This document shows positions 23,488 to 31,195 of a stretch of DNA of 37,792 bases, piece after piece. The notes under the pieces were generated by a model. It had not been told where the DNA came from. It saw only the letters and a list, made by a program, of their open reading frames with translations, and made no database searches. Source of the stretch: a bacterium (GTDB lineage: Bacteria; Spirochaetota; UBA4802; UBA5550); contig JAAENB010000457.1 of assembly GCA_024224995.1 (NCBI GenBank), positions 1-37,792 of the forward strand, given 5' to 3'. Position numbers and translations under genes: made by a program. Numbering within the stretch: position 1 is the first letter of the stretch; every line of letters begins with the position of its first letter.

Positions 23488-24429
23488 ATGGAACTGGAAG
23501 AAAAAAAGGTCTTACTTAACCGCAATATTTTCAATGTTCTCTTTAAGGAGTGGCGCAGCAAGGAATGGTGGTATACGGGCGCGTATGATCCAAAATCCGG
23601 GGTCTATTTTAGCTGGTTCTTTGTAAGGGTCAACCTATTGGACAAGGTTTGCGTTACTGTTTTCGATCCCTCTCTGGAAAAAGCCTTACTGTTCACCCAG
23701 ATGCTATGGCTCGACAAAAAACAGGTTCCCGGCTCACTCTCTCTTAATTATAATAAAGGAGGCGTTTCCATTGGCTATAACGGCAATGAAAAAGACGGGT
23801 GGGAATTTAAACTCAAATCCAAAGGATTTAACGCCGAGGTGAGCGTGAAACCAACCATTGACTGGTTTACCAAATTCGATAATGAAATAGTTGAAACCTA
23901 CGGCCTGCTCCATTTTTTCCACAACCTGGCTACCGGTACTTTTGAAGCAGGCGGTAAAAAATACGAATTTAAAAACGCCCTCTCCTATTATGACCATTGT
24001 TTCGGCAGAATCCCTTCCAATACGGGCTGGCACTGGCTGGCTGTTCAGAATAAGGATATTGCCATCGCCTCCCTGGTCAATTATGGCCCCTATGCCCAGC
24101 GCTATACCCAGGCCTGGTTCACCAAAAAGACCAAAAGTCCCCGTAAAGAGGAATGGGTCCGCCTGGAACAGAGCGTTTCTTTTGAACGGGAACACCGGCA
24201 CAACTGGGTAGAACCCTGGCTCGTCAGTTCTTCCGATGTTGAACTCGAAGTCTCCCTGATTCAAAGGACAACCGAAAAAACCTGTATTCCTCCTTTTTTT
24301 GGCTTCATCATAGACCTCCGCCATACGGAAGTCTATATTAAGGCAAAGGGCCGGATTCGTGTAGACGGTAAATGGATGGAAACCGGGGATATGTTCGGCG
24401 TAATGGAAGAACATTACGGGAAGTGGTAA
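23488..24429 (+). CDS. AttH/CrtC-like lipocalin-fold protein
   Basis: The 313-residue protein has no signal peptide or membrane segment and is rich in tryptophan and aromatic residues. 'EWWYTGAYDPKSGVYFSWFFV', then 'SYYDHCFGRIPSNTGWHWLAVQ', resembles the AttH/CrtC (hydroxyneurosporene synthase) two-lipocalin family, where W-W-Y near the N-terminus and Y-Y-D-H in the centre are typical. Carotenoid hydratases of this family act on isoprenoids. It is convergent, at 7 bp, with a polyprenyl synthase, which fits a lipid or isoprenoid substrate but proves nothing. AGGAGA lies 8 bases before the ATG. Activity unknown. Confidence 0.5.
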   Translation: MELEEKKVLLNRNIFNVLFKEWRSKEWWYTGAYDPKSGVYFSWFFVRVNLLDKVCVTVFDPSLEKALLFTQMLWLDKKQVPGSLSLNYNKGGVSIGYNGNEKDGWEFKLKSKGFNAEVSVKPTIDWFTKFDNEIVETYGLLHFFHNLATGTFEAGGKKYEFKNALSYYDHCFGRIPSNTGWHWLAVQNKDIAIASLVNYGPYAQRYTQAWFTKKTKSPRKEEWVRLEQSVSFEREHRHNWVEPWLVSSSDVELEVSLIQRTTEKTCIPPFFGFIIDLRHTEVYIKAKGRIRVDGKWMETGDMFGVMEEHYGKW

Positions 24430-24436
24430 TGGTGGG

Positions 24437-25528
24437 CTAGATCTCCCCCACCGCTTCAATTACACCGGAGAGGATTGCTTTATAGGTATCATGGATATTT
24501 AAAAAGATAAGGCACTCTTCTGCGGTTTCCAGTAATTCCCCATGTTTTTTCCGGGTCTTTTCAAGAGCTCCGCTCTCCACTATCATGGTCCTGATATATT
24601 TCACTTCACTCTTTTTTTTCTTTTGTTTGGTAAATGTTGATATAAATTTTTCCCGGTCATTTTTTTTAAGTGTCTCAATGGTATTCTGCACCAGCAAGGT
24701 AAATTTTCCTTCGATAATATCAGAATCACTGGGCTTGCCAATATCCTTTTCTTTGCCAAAGACTCCAAGAATATCATCTCTCACCTGGAACGCCAGTCCC
24801 AGGGGCAGAGTAAAATTCTTAATAAGATCCATCTCCCGCCTGCTGCTCCGCCCTGCAAGAACATATCCCATAAGCATGGGATAATATATGGTATAATAAG
24901 CGGTCTTTAAAGTACTTACCTGCAAGGGGATATTCTCGTCCACGGATATTGCTTTCGGCATGGAATGAAGGCTGTCCAGGACCTGGCCCCAGGCTGTCAT
25001 TTCATAGGTACGGGAAAATATCTTAAGAAACTCATTCTTTACTTTGAGCCCCATTTTTGCCTCTGCAATAATCTCAAGGCAATTGGAAAACAAAACATCT
25101 GCCAGCACTATAGCAATATCACTCCCGATATTCTCCGTATGGGTCATATGAGAATATTCCTCATTGGAAATAATATGGAGAGACTTTTTTCCCCGCCGCA
25201 ATTCGGATTTATCGATTATGTCATCCTGTATGAGGAGAAAAGAGTGCATCATCTCAATAACGGCAGACAATTTCACAACCTCTTTAAGCTCTTTCCGGCC
25301 TTTTTTGTACCCCTGGTACGTCGCGAGAAGCATTAACGGACGGATCCGCTTTCCCTCACGGCTGCAATATTCATCCAGAAGAGAATACATCCCTGCCATA
25401 AAGGGAAACTCAACATCCGTCGCCTTTCCCCGAAAAAACGTTTCCATAAACGTATCAATCTCAGGAATAAACCTGTCGGAAAAATCACGAAATAAAAGTT
25501 TGGGATCTTTTGCTGGAACAGTCTTCAT
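24437..25528 (-). CDS. Trans-polyprenyl (geranylgeranyl/farnesyl-type) diphosphate synthase
   Basis: The 363-residue protein is an isoprenyl diphosphate synthase. The signatures are 'GKRIRP' (59-64), the first aspartate-rich motif D-D-I-I-D (102-106) and the second D-D-I-L-G (251-255) in 'FQVRDDILGVFG'. It condenses isopentenyl diphosphate with an allylic diphosphate. Residues just before the first motif ('MMHSFLLIQ') set chain length; no call on product is safe. The second motif has G in the last place rather than D, as in many short-chain enzymes. It is long for the family by about 40-60 residues at the C-terminus, which is basic. Confidence 0.92.
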   Translation of the reverse strand: MKTVPAKDPKLLFRDFSDRFIPEIDTFMETFFRGKATDVEFPFMAGMYSLLDEYCSREGKRIRPLMLLATYQGYKKGRKELKEVVKLSAVIEMMHSFLLIQDDIIDKSELRRGKKSLHIISNEEYSHMTHTENIGSDIAIVLADVLFSNCLEIIAEAKMGLKVKNEFLKIFSRTYEMTAWGQVLDSLHSMPKAISVDENIPLQVSTLKTAYYTIYYPMLMGYVLAGRSSRREMDLIKNFTLPLGLAFQVRDDILGVFGKEKDIGKPSDSDIIEGKFTLLVQNTIETLKKNDREKFISTFTKQKKKKSEVKYIRTMIVESGALEKTRKKHGELLETAEECLIFLNIHDTYKAILSGVIEAVGEI

Positions 25529-25556
25529 CGGTAATACCTGCCTCCGGGAAATAAAT

Positions 25557-25695
25557 CAGGTACAAGAAAAGAGGAGCAAGGAAAAAGGTGCAAGACAAAA
25601 AAAGGAAGCAGTTCTTTTTTTTGGTGCGCTCGGGAAAAGTTCAAAGAGGCTTCTCTCCCCCTTGCTCCTTTTCCCTTGCTCCTTTCTCCTGTTTT
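25557..25695. repeat. Large imperfect inverted repeat built from 7-bp units
   Basis: The left arm (25557-25595) reads CAGG, TACAAGA, AAAGAGG, AGCAAGG, AAAAAGG, TGCAAGA. The right arm (25661-25691) reads CTTGCTC, CTTTTCC, CTTGCTC, CTTTCTC, CTG, nearly the reverse complement. Both arms keep an exact 7-bp register with alternation of CTTGnnC and CTTTTnC, so there is a 14-bp super-period. The centre is about 65 bp. It lies between two minus-strand genes and abuts the stop of the DUF697 gene. Confidence 0.75.
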
Positions 25696-26287
25696 ATCCT
25701 TCTTTTGCTATTCTCTCAAGGAGCTGCTTTTTGGTTGCTTCGAAATCCTCTTCCGAAATGGCCCCGCTCTCTTTCAATTGTTTCAGTTTTTCTATTGTTT
25801 CAAAAACATCTTCCTTGCTGGAATCCTTTTTCATATTTTTGGCAAATTCTTTGCCTTTGCCTAAAAATTCATCATACTTTTTCCGCATGGAGCTGGTATC
25901 AAAATCAAAAAGGGTTCCATTATTGGAAAAATGAGCTTCAAATACCTTTCCCAGGGCATAGGTAGATGCTCCTGCCAGAATTACCTGCGAGGCCACTCCC
26001 GCAATTGTTCCCACACCGGGAATTGCCTTTACCAGGCTCGCTCCAATCTTGGCAAGTGAAGTTCCAATGAGGGATGAAGCCAATGATTTCCCCTGGTTGA
26101 TGTCGTAATCAACACCAAATGATTCGGTTATCTGTTTCAGCATATCAAGCTGAATGGCCGAAATTGCAACAAAATCAACTATGGGTACGGGAATTGCTCC
26201 CGCAGTCATACCAAATATTACATGAGTTTTAATAATATCCTCAATATCTTCATTGCTGCCGCGCTTTTCTTCATTGTTAGATTCCAT
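25694..26287 (-). CDS. DUF697-type membrane protein with C-terminal SHOCT-like motif
   Basis: About 197 residues. A DUF697-like region covers about 20-120: 'HVIFGMTAGAIPVPIVDFVAI', then 'LIGTSLAKIGASLVKAIPGVG' with two or three hydrophobic helices. A charged segment follows, and the last 30 residues read 'IEKLKQLKESGAISEEDFEA', the SHOCT short C-terminal motif (leucine, G-x-I-(S/T)-x-x-E/D-F). The chosen ATG at 26287 has GGAG eight bases upstream; a longer TTG start at 26308 would overlap that site. DUF697 proteins are linked to small GTPases and membrane stress, but no partner is here. Confidence 0.75.
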   Translation of the reverse strand: MESNNEEKRGSNEDIEDIIKTHVIFGMTAGAIPVPIVDFVAISAIQLDMLKQITESFGVDYDINQGKSLASSLIGTSLAKIGASLVKAIPGVGTIAGVASQVILAGASTYALGKVFEAHFSNNGTLFDFDTSSMRKKYDEFLGKGKEFAKNMKKDSSKEDVFETIEKLKQLKESGAISEEDFEATKKQLLERIAKEG

Positions 26288-26393
26288 TTTTTGTTCTCCT
26301 TCGATCAAGAGTTTAGTTAAAAGTTTCTATATTACCATCTAATATATATATTTCTATGGCAATTGTCTAATAATATTTAAAAAAAGAAAGGAA

Positions 26394-27143
26394 CTATTGG
26401 GCTTTAAACAAAAAATCTTCAAAATTCTGCTTAAATTTAACCTCCCGGACTTCATAAAAGGTTTTACTGCCATGAACAAGATTCAGCATAACAACCGTAC
26501 CCTGGACTTTCCTGCCGCCCATTTCCTTAACATCCTTATACCTGAGCCGTTTAAACGGTGTACTTTCATTATTTTTAATAAAATCGACCCTTCTCCGTAA
26601 AAAATCTTTCGTGCCGATCCACATTACCACCCGTGTATATGCGGAATTCGTGCTCCTGGGACGAAGACTTAGCAAATAACAATCCACCCCCTGCTCCTTT
26701 TCAATACGCAGGGTTCTGCCCGTATACTTGCTGCTCAAGGTTCCCGGTGAAACATCTTCATAGGAAAAATTCGACCGCTCTATTTTTTGTTTAATCATGC
26801 TTTCGGAAAGTTTCTGCCATTTGGGATTGCCCGAAGCCAGAACAAAGATTTCCTTCTCTTTTTTCCGGATTAGAACCTTTGTTCTTGCTCCCTGGTAGGG
26901 GATATATTCCATTAACCGCCTGTCCCCGTCCTGAGAGGTCCAGCTTTGTACCATGGCCCTCCTCTTCACCCCTTCTTTTGATACGGCCACCAGTGTCATT
27001 TTTCTGTATATCCCGCTCAGGATCTCATTCGCTTCGGTCTTTTTCAATATCTCCCGTACCTTTGGCAGGGCTGCCCCCCTGGCACTGAAAGTGGGCAGCA
27101 AAAACGCTAAAACCATTAGCAGCAATAAATTTTTGTGTTTCAT
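26394..27143 (-). CDS. LolA-like outer-membrane lipoprotein-sorting protein
   Basis: The 249-residue exported protein has a signal peptide (about 1-24, 'LLLLMVLAFLLPTFSARGAA'). The rest matches the LolA-like outer-membrane lipoprotein-sorting family with an unclosed beta-barrel: 'YRKMTLVAVSKEGVKRRAMVQSW', 'GDRRLMEYIPYQGARTKVL', 'YTRVVMWIGTKDFLRRRVDF' and 'LRYKDVKEMGGRKVQGTVVM'. It probably carries lipids or lipoproteins in the periplasm. GGGAGAG lies six bases before the ATG. It is followed by the DUF697 gene 106 bp downstream. Confidence 0.82.
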   Translation of the reverse strand: MKHKNLLLLMVLAFLLPTFSARGAALPKVREILKKTEANEILSGIYRKMTLVAVSKEGVKRRAMVQSWTSQDGDRRLMEYIPYQGARTKVLIRKKEKEIFVLASGNPKWQKLSESMIKQKIERSNFSYEDVSPGTLSSKYTGRTLRIEKEQGVDCYLLSLRPRSTNSAYTRVVMWIGTKDFLRRRVDFIKNNESTPFKRLRYKDVKEMGGRKVQGTVVMLNLVHGSKTFYEVREVKFKQNFEDFLFKAQ

Positions 27144-27208
27144 CGCAAACTCTCCCGGGCAAAAAAAATTGATCGCAGGAATATTTTAATATGATACTAT
27201 AGGAGATT

Positions 27209-27302
27209 GCAAGAAGAAAAAAAGGCAGGTAAAAGGTACAAGGAAAAAGGGGGGATATCCGCCTTTTTGCCTTTCGCCTTGTTCCTTTTACCTTGTACCT
27301 CA
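27209..27302. repeat. 94-bp inverted repeat built from 7-bp units
   Basis: Left arm: GCAAGAA, GAAAAAA, AGGCAGG, TAAAAGG, TACAAGG, AAAAAGG (27209-27250). Right arm: GCCTTTT, TGCCTTT, CGCCTTG, TTCCTTT, TACCTTG, TACCT (27261-27300). The arms are near reverse complements around the palindromic centre GGATATCC. The stop codon of the neighbouring cysteine-rich lipoprotein (27300-27302) lies in the right arm. It is a sibling of the element at 25557-25695. Confidence 0.8.
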
Positions 27303-27590
27303 CTTACACGCTTCAAGTTCCTCGCAGGTGGCTGCCCTGTCTACACAATCAGTATCTCCGCCATCCAGTGAAGCATTATCGATGCATTGATCCGTGCACA
27401 TTGGTATAAAACGACTTCTGGAATAGATCGCGAAATAGTCAGTATACCTTTCATCAATAGAGCATAAATTATAATAGGTTGTACAGGCATCCTCACAGGG
27501 GCCTTCATACAGCAGATCATCAACAAAACACCCTCCAATTCCTGAAGTCAGGAACAGTAGAAACAGACCGGCATAAAACACTTTTTTCAT
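27300..27590 (-). CDS. Small cysteine-rich lipoprotein
   Basis: The 96-residue protein has a signal peptide and lipobox 'SGIGGC', so it is lipidated at C21. The mature part has eight further cysteines (32, 36, 43, 65, 69, 82, 89, 95), enough for four disulphides, and is strongly acidic. I do not recognise a family. GGAGG lies six bases before the ATG, giving good support for translation. Its 3' end runs into the inverted repeat. Confidence 0.75.
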   Translation of the reverse strand: MKKVFYAGLFLLFLTSGIGGCFVDDLLYEGPCEDACTTYYNLCSIDERYTDYFAIYSRSRFIPMCTDQCIDNASLDGGDTDCVDRAATCEELEACK

Positions 27591-27837
27591 AAGAAACCTC
27601 CAAACTTGTTATCAATAGCAATACAGAAGCATAAAACAACAGGAACTGTAAAGGAATTATCTCAAAAAGTTTGGGGACAAATTTGTACTGCAAAATTTTT
27701 ATTTATTTTAAAAAAAAGTAAAAAAACAATAAGAAAAAATCTCTTGTTTATTATTTATACAGGATCAATCTTATGCCGCAAGAATACTATATTCAGGGAA
27801 TGATCCTGTGCTGCTGATGGGCTGGTTGTCTTACGCT
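27591..27837. other. AT-rich spacer with one dyad
   Basis: No gene seen. ACAGGATCA (27759-27767) and TGATCCTGT (27801-27809) form a 9-bp dyad with a 33-base loop near the 3' end of the zinc-ribbon gene. It may be part of a weak terminator. Confidence 0.4.
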
Positions 27838-29172
27838 CTATTTTTTTGATTTTTTGGGTTTATTTTTCCTGCATTCAGGGCACCATGATCCACACCGGAT
27901 TACGCGGGGAGTGGCTTTCCATATGTGACCGTCTTTGCATTGCCAGGTTAGTTTCGTTTCTCCATTTATGTACTCGTTTGAGAGGCATTTCCCTCCCCGG
28001 CTCCGGGCTAGTTTTTTCATTTCCGAGATCGTTGGCTTTCTTTTTCCGGAGCATTCCAGGCACCATGTTCCCTTTACTACATTTGATGGTAATGCCATCC
28101 AGGTGTGCCCCTCCTTGCATTGCCATTTTAATTTCGTTTTAGTATTTATATATTTTTCAGATAAACATTTCCCGCCCCGTTTCCGGGCCATTTCCCGCAT
28201 TTCCAGGATCGTTGACTTTTTAGTTCCGAAACAGTCGGGACACCATTTACCAATTTTTACATTGTTGGGGATTGCTTCCCAGGTATGTCCTTCCTTGCAT
28301 TGCCATGTTAGCTTTGTGTGTGTATTTATATATTTTTCAGATAAACATTTCCCGCCCCGTTTCCGGGCTATTTCCCGCATTTCACCTATTGTTAATTTTC
28401 CCACTCCCGCGCACCGCGGGCACCAGGAACCATTTAGGATTACATACGGAGTTGTCTGCCAGGTATGCCCTTCTCCGCATTGCCATTTTAATTTTTTTTG
28501 ACTGCTTTTATATTCCTTTGAAAGGCACTTCCCGCCCCGGTCTTTTGCTATTTGCTTCATTTCCTTTAGAGTATGACTCGCTTTTAGCATACTGTTATTT
28601 TCCCACGCGCAGTCGCGGCACCAGGTGCCTTTGAGAATACTTTCAGGGGCAGTTTCCCAGGTATGGCCTTTCTCGCATCGCCATTTCAGCTTTGTTAATG
28701 AATTGGTATATTTTCGGGATAAACATTCCCCGCCCCGTTCCCGGGCTATTTCCCGCATTTCACCTATTGTCCATTTTGGCTTCAACGCGCAGCTCGGGCA
28801 CCAGGCCCCTCCTAATATAGTTGCCGCTGTTGTGCTCCAGGTATGCCCTTCTTTGCACTTCCATTTCAATTTTTTTTCATAGCTTATATATTCCCTTGAA
28901 AGGCACTTCCCGCCCCGGTCTTTTGCTATTTGCTTCATTTCCTCAAGACTATGTTTTTTTTTGGGATAACTGCTTTTTTCCCAGGCACAGGAAGGACACC
29001 ATTTGCCCATTAAAATATTGTGGGGGGTTGCTTTCCAGGTATGACCTTTCCTGCATTGCCATTCCAGCTTTGTGGTTGTATTTATATATTTATCAGATAA
29101 ACAATTCCCACGCCGCTTCCGGGCTACTTGCCGCATGTCTTCAATAGTATGTCTTTTAGATTTCCTTCTCAT
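27838..29172 (-). CDS. Protein of seven tandem zinc-ribbon (GH-W / CxxC) repeats
   Basis: The 444-residue protein is almost wholly seven units of about 62 residues. Each follows: T-I-x-E-M-R-x-x-A-(R/K)-x-R-G-G-x-C-L-S, then Y-x-(x)n-K-L-x-W-x-C, x-x-G-H-x-W, and a closing (W)-C-P-x-C. Each therefore has one C, a G-H and a C-x-x-C that should bind one zinc, as in the probable zinc-ribbon (PF14311-type) family. A basic tail (NKPKKSKK) follows. Unit order shows recent duplication: units 2 and 4 share the 'KQIAKDRGGKCLS' form, units 5 and 6 share 'GGKCLSEKYINT'. No enzyme domain is fused. Binding of DNA or RNA is inference. Divergent from the spike gene 29394. Confidence 0.85.
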   Translation of the reverse strand: MRRKSKRHTIEDMRQVARKRRGNCLSDKYINTTTKLEWQCRKGHTWKATPHNILMGKWCPSCAWEKSSYPKKKHSLEEMKQIAKDRGGKCLSREYISYEKKLKWKCKEGHTWSTTAATILGGAWCPSCALKPKWTIGEMREIARERGGECLSRKYTNSLTKLKWRCEKGHTWETAPESILKGTWCRDCAWENNSMLKASHTLKEMKQIAKDRGGKCLSKEYKSSQKKLKWQCGEGHTWQTTPYVILNGSWCPRCAGVGKLTIGEMREIARKRGGKCLSEKYINTHTKLTWQCKEGHTWEAIPNNVKIGKWCPDCFGTKKSTILEMREMARKRGGKCLSEKYINTKTKLKWQCKEGHTWMALPSNVVKGTWCLECSGKRKPTISEMKKLARSRGGKCLSNEYINGETKLTWQCKDGHIWKATPRVIRCGSWCPECRKNKPKKSKK

Positions 29173-29287
29173 ATTTAATAAATACAGGACTCATGCAAAG
29201 TGTCAAGGATTTATACGTTTGCCGCCGACGGCATGACTCTTTTACAGAGTTTGATCCGGATTTTAGAATATCAACAATATTTTTTTC

Positions 29288-29316
29288 TTGCGAAACGAAT
29301 TCTTTTAGGGTATTAT
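29288..29316 (+). promoter_or_regulatory. Likely promoter of the spike-effector operon
   Basis: TTGCGA (29288-29293), a 17-bp spacer and TATTAT (29311-29316) lie about 75 bp before the spike ATG. Both boxes and the spacing are close to consensus. The upstream DNA is AT-rich. Confidence 0.5.
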
Positions 29317-29393
29317 CTATAGCATGAAAACTGAAAATTGCTACTATTTTACCTTTTATTTACCACTCTACTTTTACGCGAGGGATAGGGGAG

Positions 29394-31151
29394 ATGTTTG
29401 ACTATAAAGAACTTAATAGAATAAAAATGAAATATTACAACCCCAGGGATTCTACTGACAAAAAATTCTTTGAAATGACCCAGGGCAAAAGCGCTTCCGG
29501 TAATCCCAAACCCGGCGGGAAAACCCGCACCAGGTTTCATGTCGCCTTCGTGGAAGACAACAAAGACCCGGACAAGCTGGGCCGCATTAAAGTGCGCTTT
29601 CCTCAATGGGGCGAAGGCTTTGTATCCCAGTGGATTCCCCTGATCCGCCCCTTTTGCGGCCCTGAAATGGGCTTCTGGGCCCTGCCCGATATCGACGATA
29701 AAGTGCTCTGCGTGTTCATTGGCGACAATACCGTTCGCCCCATGGCCATGGGCAATATCTTCAGCGGCGAAACCGGCATTCCCGTTGATGACGTGGCCGA
29801 TAATAATATCCGGATTATGACTTCCTCTTCCGGCTCCAAGATCATTTTCGATGATACCGATGGTGAAGAAAAACTCATCGTCTCCATGAAAGACGGCAAA
29901 ATGCGCATGGTTCTGGATAAAGCCAAAGGCATTCAAGTAGTTAACGAACTCGGGGATATAAAAATTAAGTGCCGCAAGCTTACTATCAAAGCCGGGGACA
30001 CTGCCTCCATTGTTACCAAAAAAGCCCTTAAAATTATCGCTCAGAAAGATATTAAAATTGAATCGGGCAAAGGCGCTAACTTCAAAGCTTCGGGCGACCT
30101 TATTGTTAAAGGTCAGAAAATTGAACTGAAAGGGAATTCCGGTGTCACTGCACAGATGAAACAGATTGCCGCTAAAGACGACCAGGTCGTTGGCGTCGAT
30201 ACCCATATTGAAATGGTTCCCGCAGGCCCTTCTATGGTTCCCACTCCTATTCCCAATCCCTATATGGGCAAGCTGGCCGATAAACTCTCCTCTGACGTGG
30301 AGGTGAAAGGCAAACCCGCCGCGGTGAAAGGCTCTAAATCCAAGGCTACGCCCGGGCATATTCCCATGCCGCCGGGGGTGCAGTTTCAAAAGGCTCCGAC
30401 TAACGAGGGGGAGGTTACTATGGGAACGGTTCCTACTGTGCTGGTGAACGGCAAGGAAGTTGCCGTGCTGGGTTCCATGGTCAAAACCTGTGGTGATCCA
30501 ATGGATATGGAGACCTGTTCTATTATCGCTGCCGGGGCTGCGGTGTTTGTGCCCATTGTTATTCCGGGGCTGGAGTACGCGTATGATAAGCAGATGGGCG
30601 GGACGCAGATAAATACGCGTGATCCTATTGCGAAGGATAAGCAGCCGGGAGAGGGGAAGACGCCGAGTTTGAGCGATCCCAAGTGGGACCCGGAAGAGGC
30701 TTCTATTGGGGATGAGGTGAAGTTAAAAGTTACCTGTAATGATCAATATCCGAATGCGAACGTTATCTTTAGTATTTGGCCCGAAGGCGCGGACCTTGAA
30801 AAAGAGCCGCCCATTAGAAAGCTTTCGGGCAATAATAAAGACGGGAAAGCTGAGGCGCATTGGCGATATCATTATATTCATGATCCGGATAATCCTTTAA
30901 CTGAGAAACCAAAGTTTCTTTTTACAGCTAATTCTTTCAAGTGTGAAGAAGTAGAATCTTCACAAGCAGTTGAGTTTGGAGTTAAAATTGATGTAAAGTG
31001 TATTGATAGTTTTGAAAATATTGTTAAAGGAATTAAATATAAACTACCATCCTCAAATAAGGAGGGAAAGCTTGGTGATGATGGTAGTATTATTGAGGAA
31101 AATATTGTCCCAGGTGATAGATTAGAGTTCCAAGTATTAAAAGAAAAATGA
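29394..31151 (+). CDS. Contractile injection system spike: baseplate V/gp5-like with PAAR-like region and C-terminal domains
   Basis: The 585-residue protein joins several parts. Residues 46-125 are a gpV/gp5 OB-fold ('DPDKLGRIKVRFPQWGE', 'SQWIPLIRPFCGPEMGFW', 'VLCVFIGDN'). Residues about 130-250 are a beta-helix spike of short alternating strands. Residues about 255-390 resemble a PAAR/DUF4150 tip ('THIEMVPAGPSMVPTPIPNP', 'VNGKEVAVLG', 'TCGDP'). An Ig-like domain (430-530) and a small closing domain ('KYKLPSSNKEGKLGDDGSI') follow. The usual gp27-like half of type VI VgrG is absent. Spike proteins puncture target membranes and carry effectors. Codon use is GC-richer in the first 430 residues and markedly AT-rich after about 500. 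GAGGG lies 9 bases before the ATG. It leads an operon with spacings of 44 and 35 bp. Confidence 0.8.
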   Translation: MFDYKELNRIKMKYYNPRDSTDKKFFEMTQGKSASGNPKPGGKTRTRFHVAFVEDNKDPDKLGRIKVRFPQWGEGFVSQWIPLIRPFCGPEMGFWALPDIDDKVLCVFIGDNTVRPMAMGNIFSGETGIPVDDVADNNIRIMTSSSGSKIIFDDTDGEEKLIVSMKDGKMRMVLDKAKGIQVVNELGDIKIKCRKLTIKAGDTASIVTKKALKIIAQKDIKIESGKGANFKASGDLIVKGQKIELKGNSGVTAQMKQIAAKDDQVVGVDTHIEMVPAGPSMVPTPIPNPYMGKLADKLSSDVEVKGKPAAVKGSKSKATPGHIPMPPGVQFQKAPTNEGEVTMGTVPTVLVNGKEVAVLGSMVKTCGDPMDMETCSIIAAGAAVFVPIVIPGLEYAYDKQMGGTQINTRDPIAKDKQPGEGKTPSLSDPKWDPEEASIGDEVKLKVTCNDQYPNANVIFSIWPEGADLEKEPPIRKLSGNNKDGKAEAHWRYHYIHDPDNPLTEKPKFLFTANSFKCEEVESSQAVEFGVKIDVKCIDSFENIVKGIKYKLPSSNKEGKLGDDGSIIEENIVPGDRLEFQVLKEK

Positions 31152-31195
31152 AATAATAAAAAAGAGATTTTTTGTGATGGTAAAGGATATATTTT

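Noticed and set aside
23734..24459. A 241-codon open frame antisense to the AttH/CrtC-like gene
   Set aside because: It is a codon-bias shadow; the sense gene has a good ribosome site and family motifs.
27838..29172. Regular repeats that could suggest a CRISPR array
   Set aside because: Units are about 186 bp, translate in frame into zinc ribbons and vary like coding DNA. No short repeat/unique spacer structure and no cas gene.
29349..30389. A 346-codon open frame antisense to the spike gene
   Set aside because: It mirrors the GC-rich part of the spike gene, begins in its 3' part with no ribosome site, and its product has no recognisable domain. The sense frame has clear OB-fold and spike motifs.
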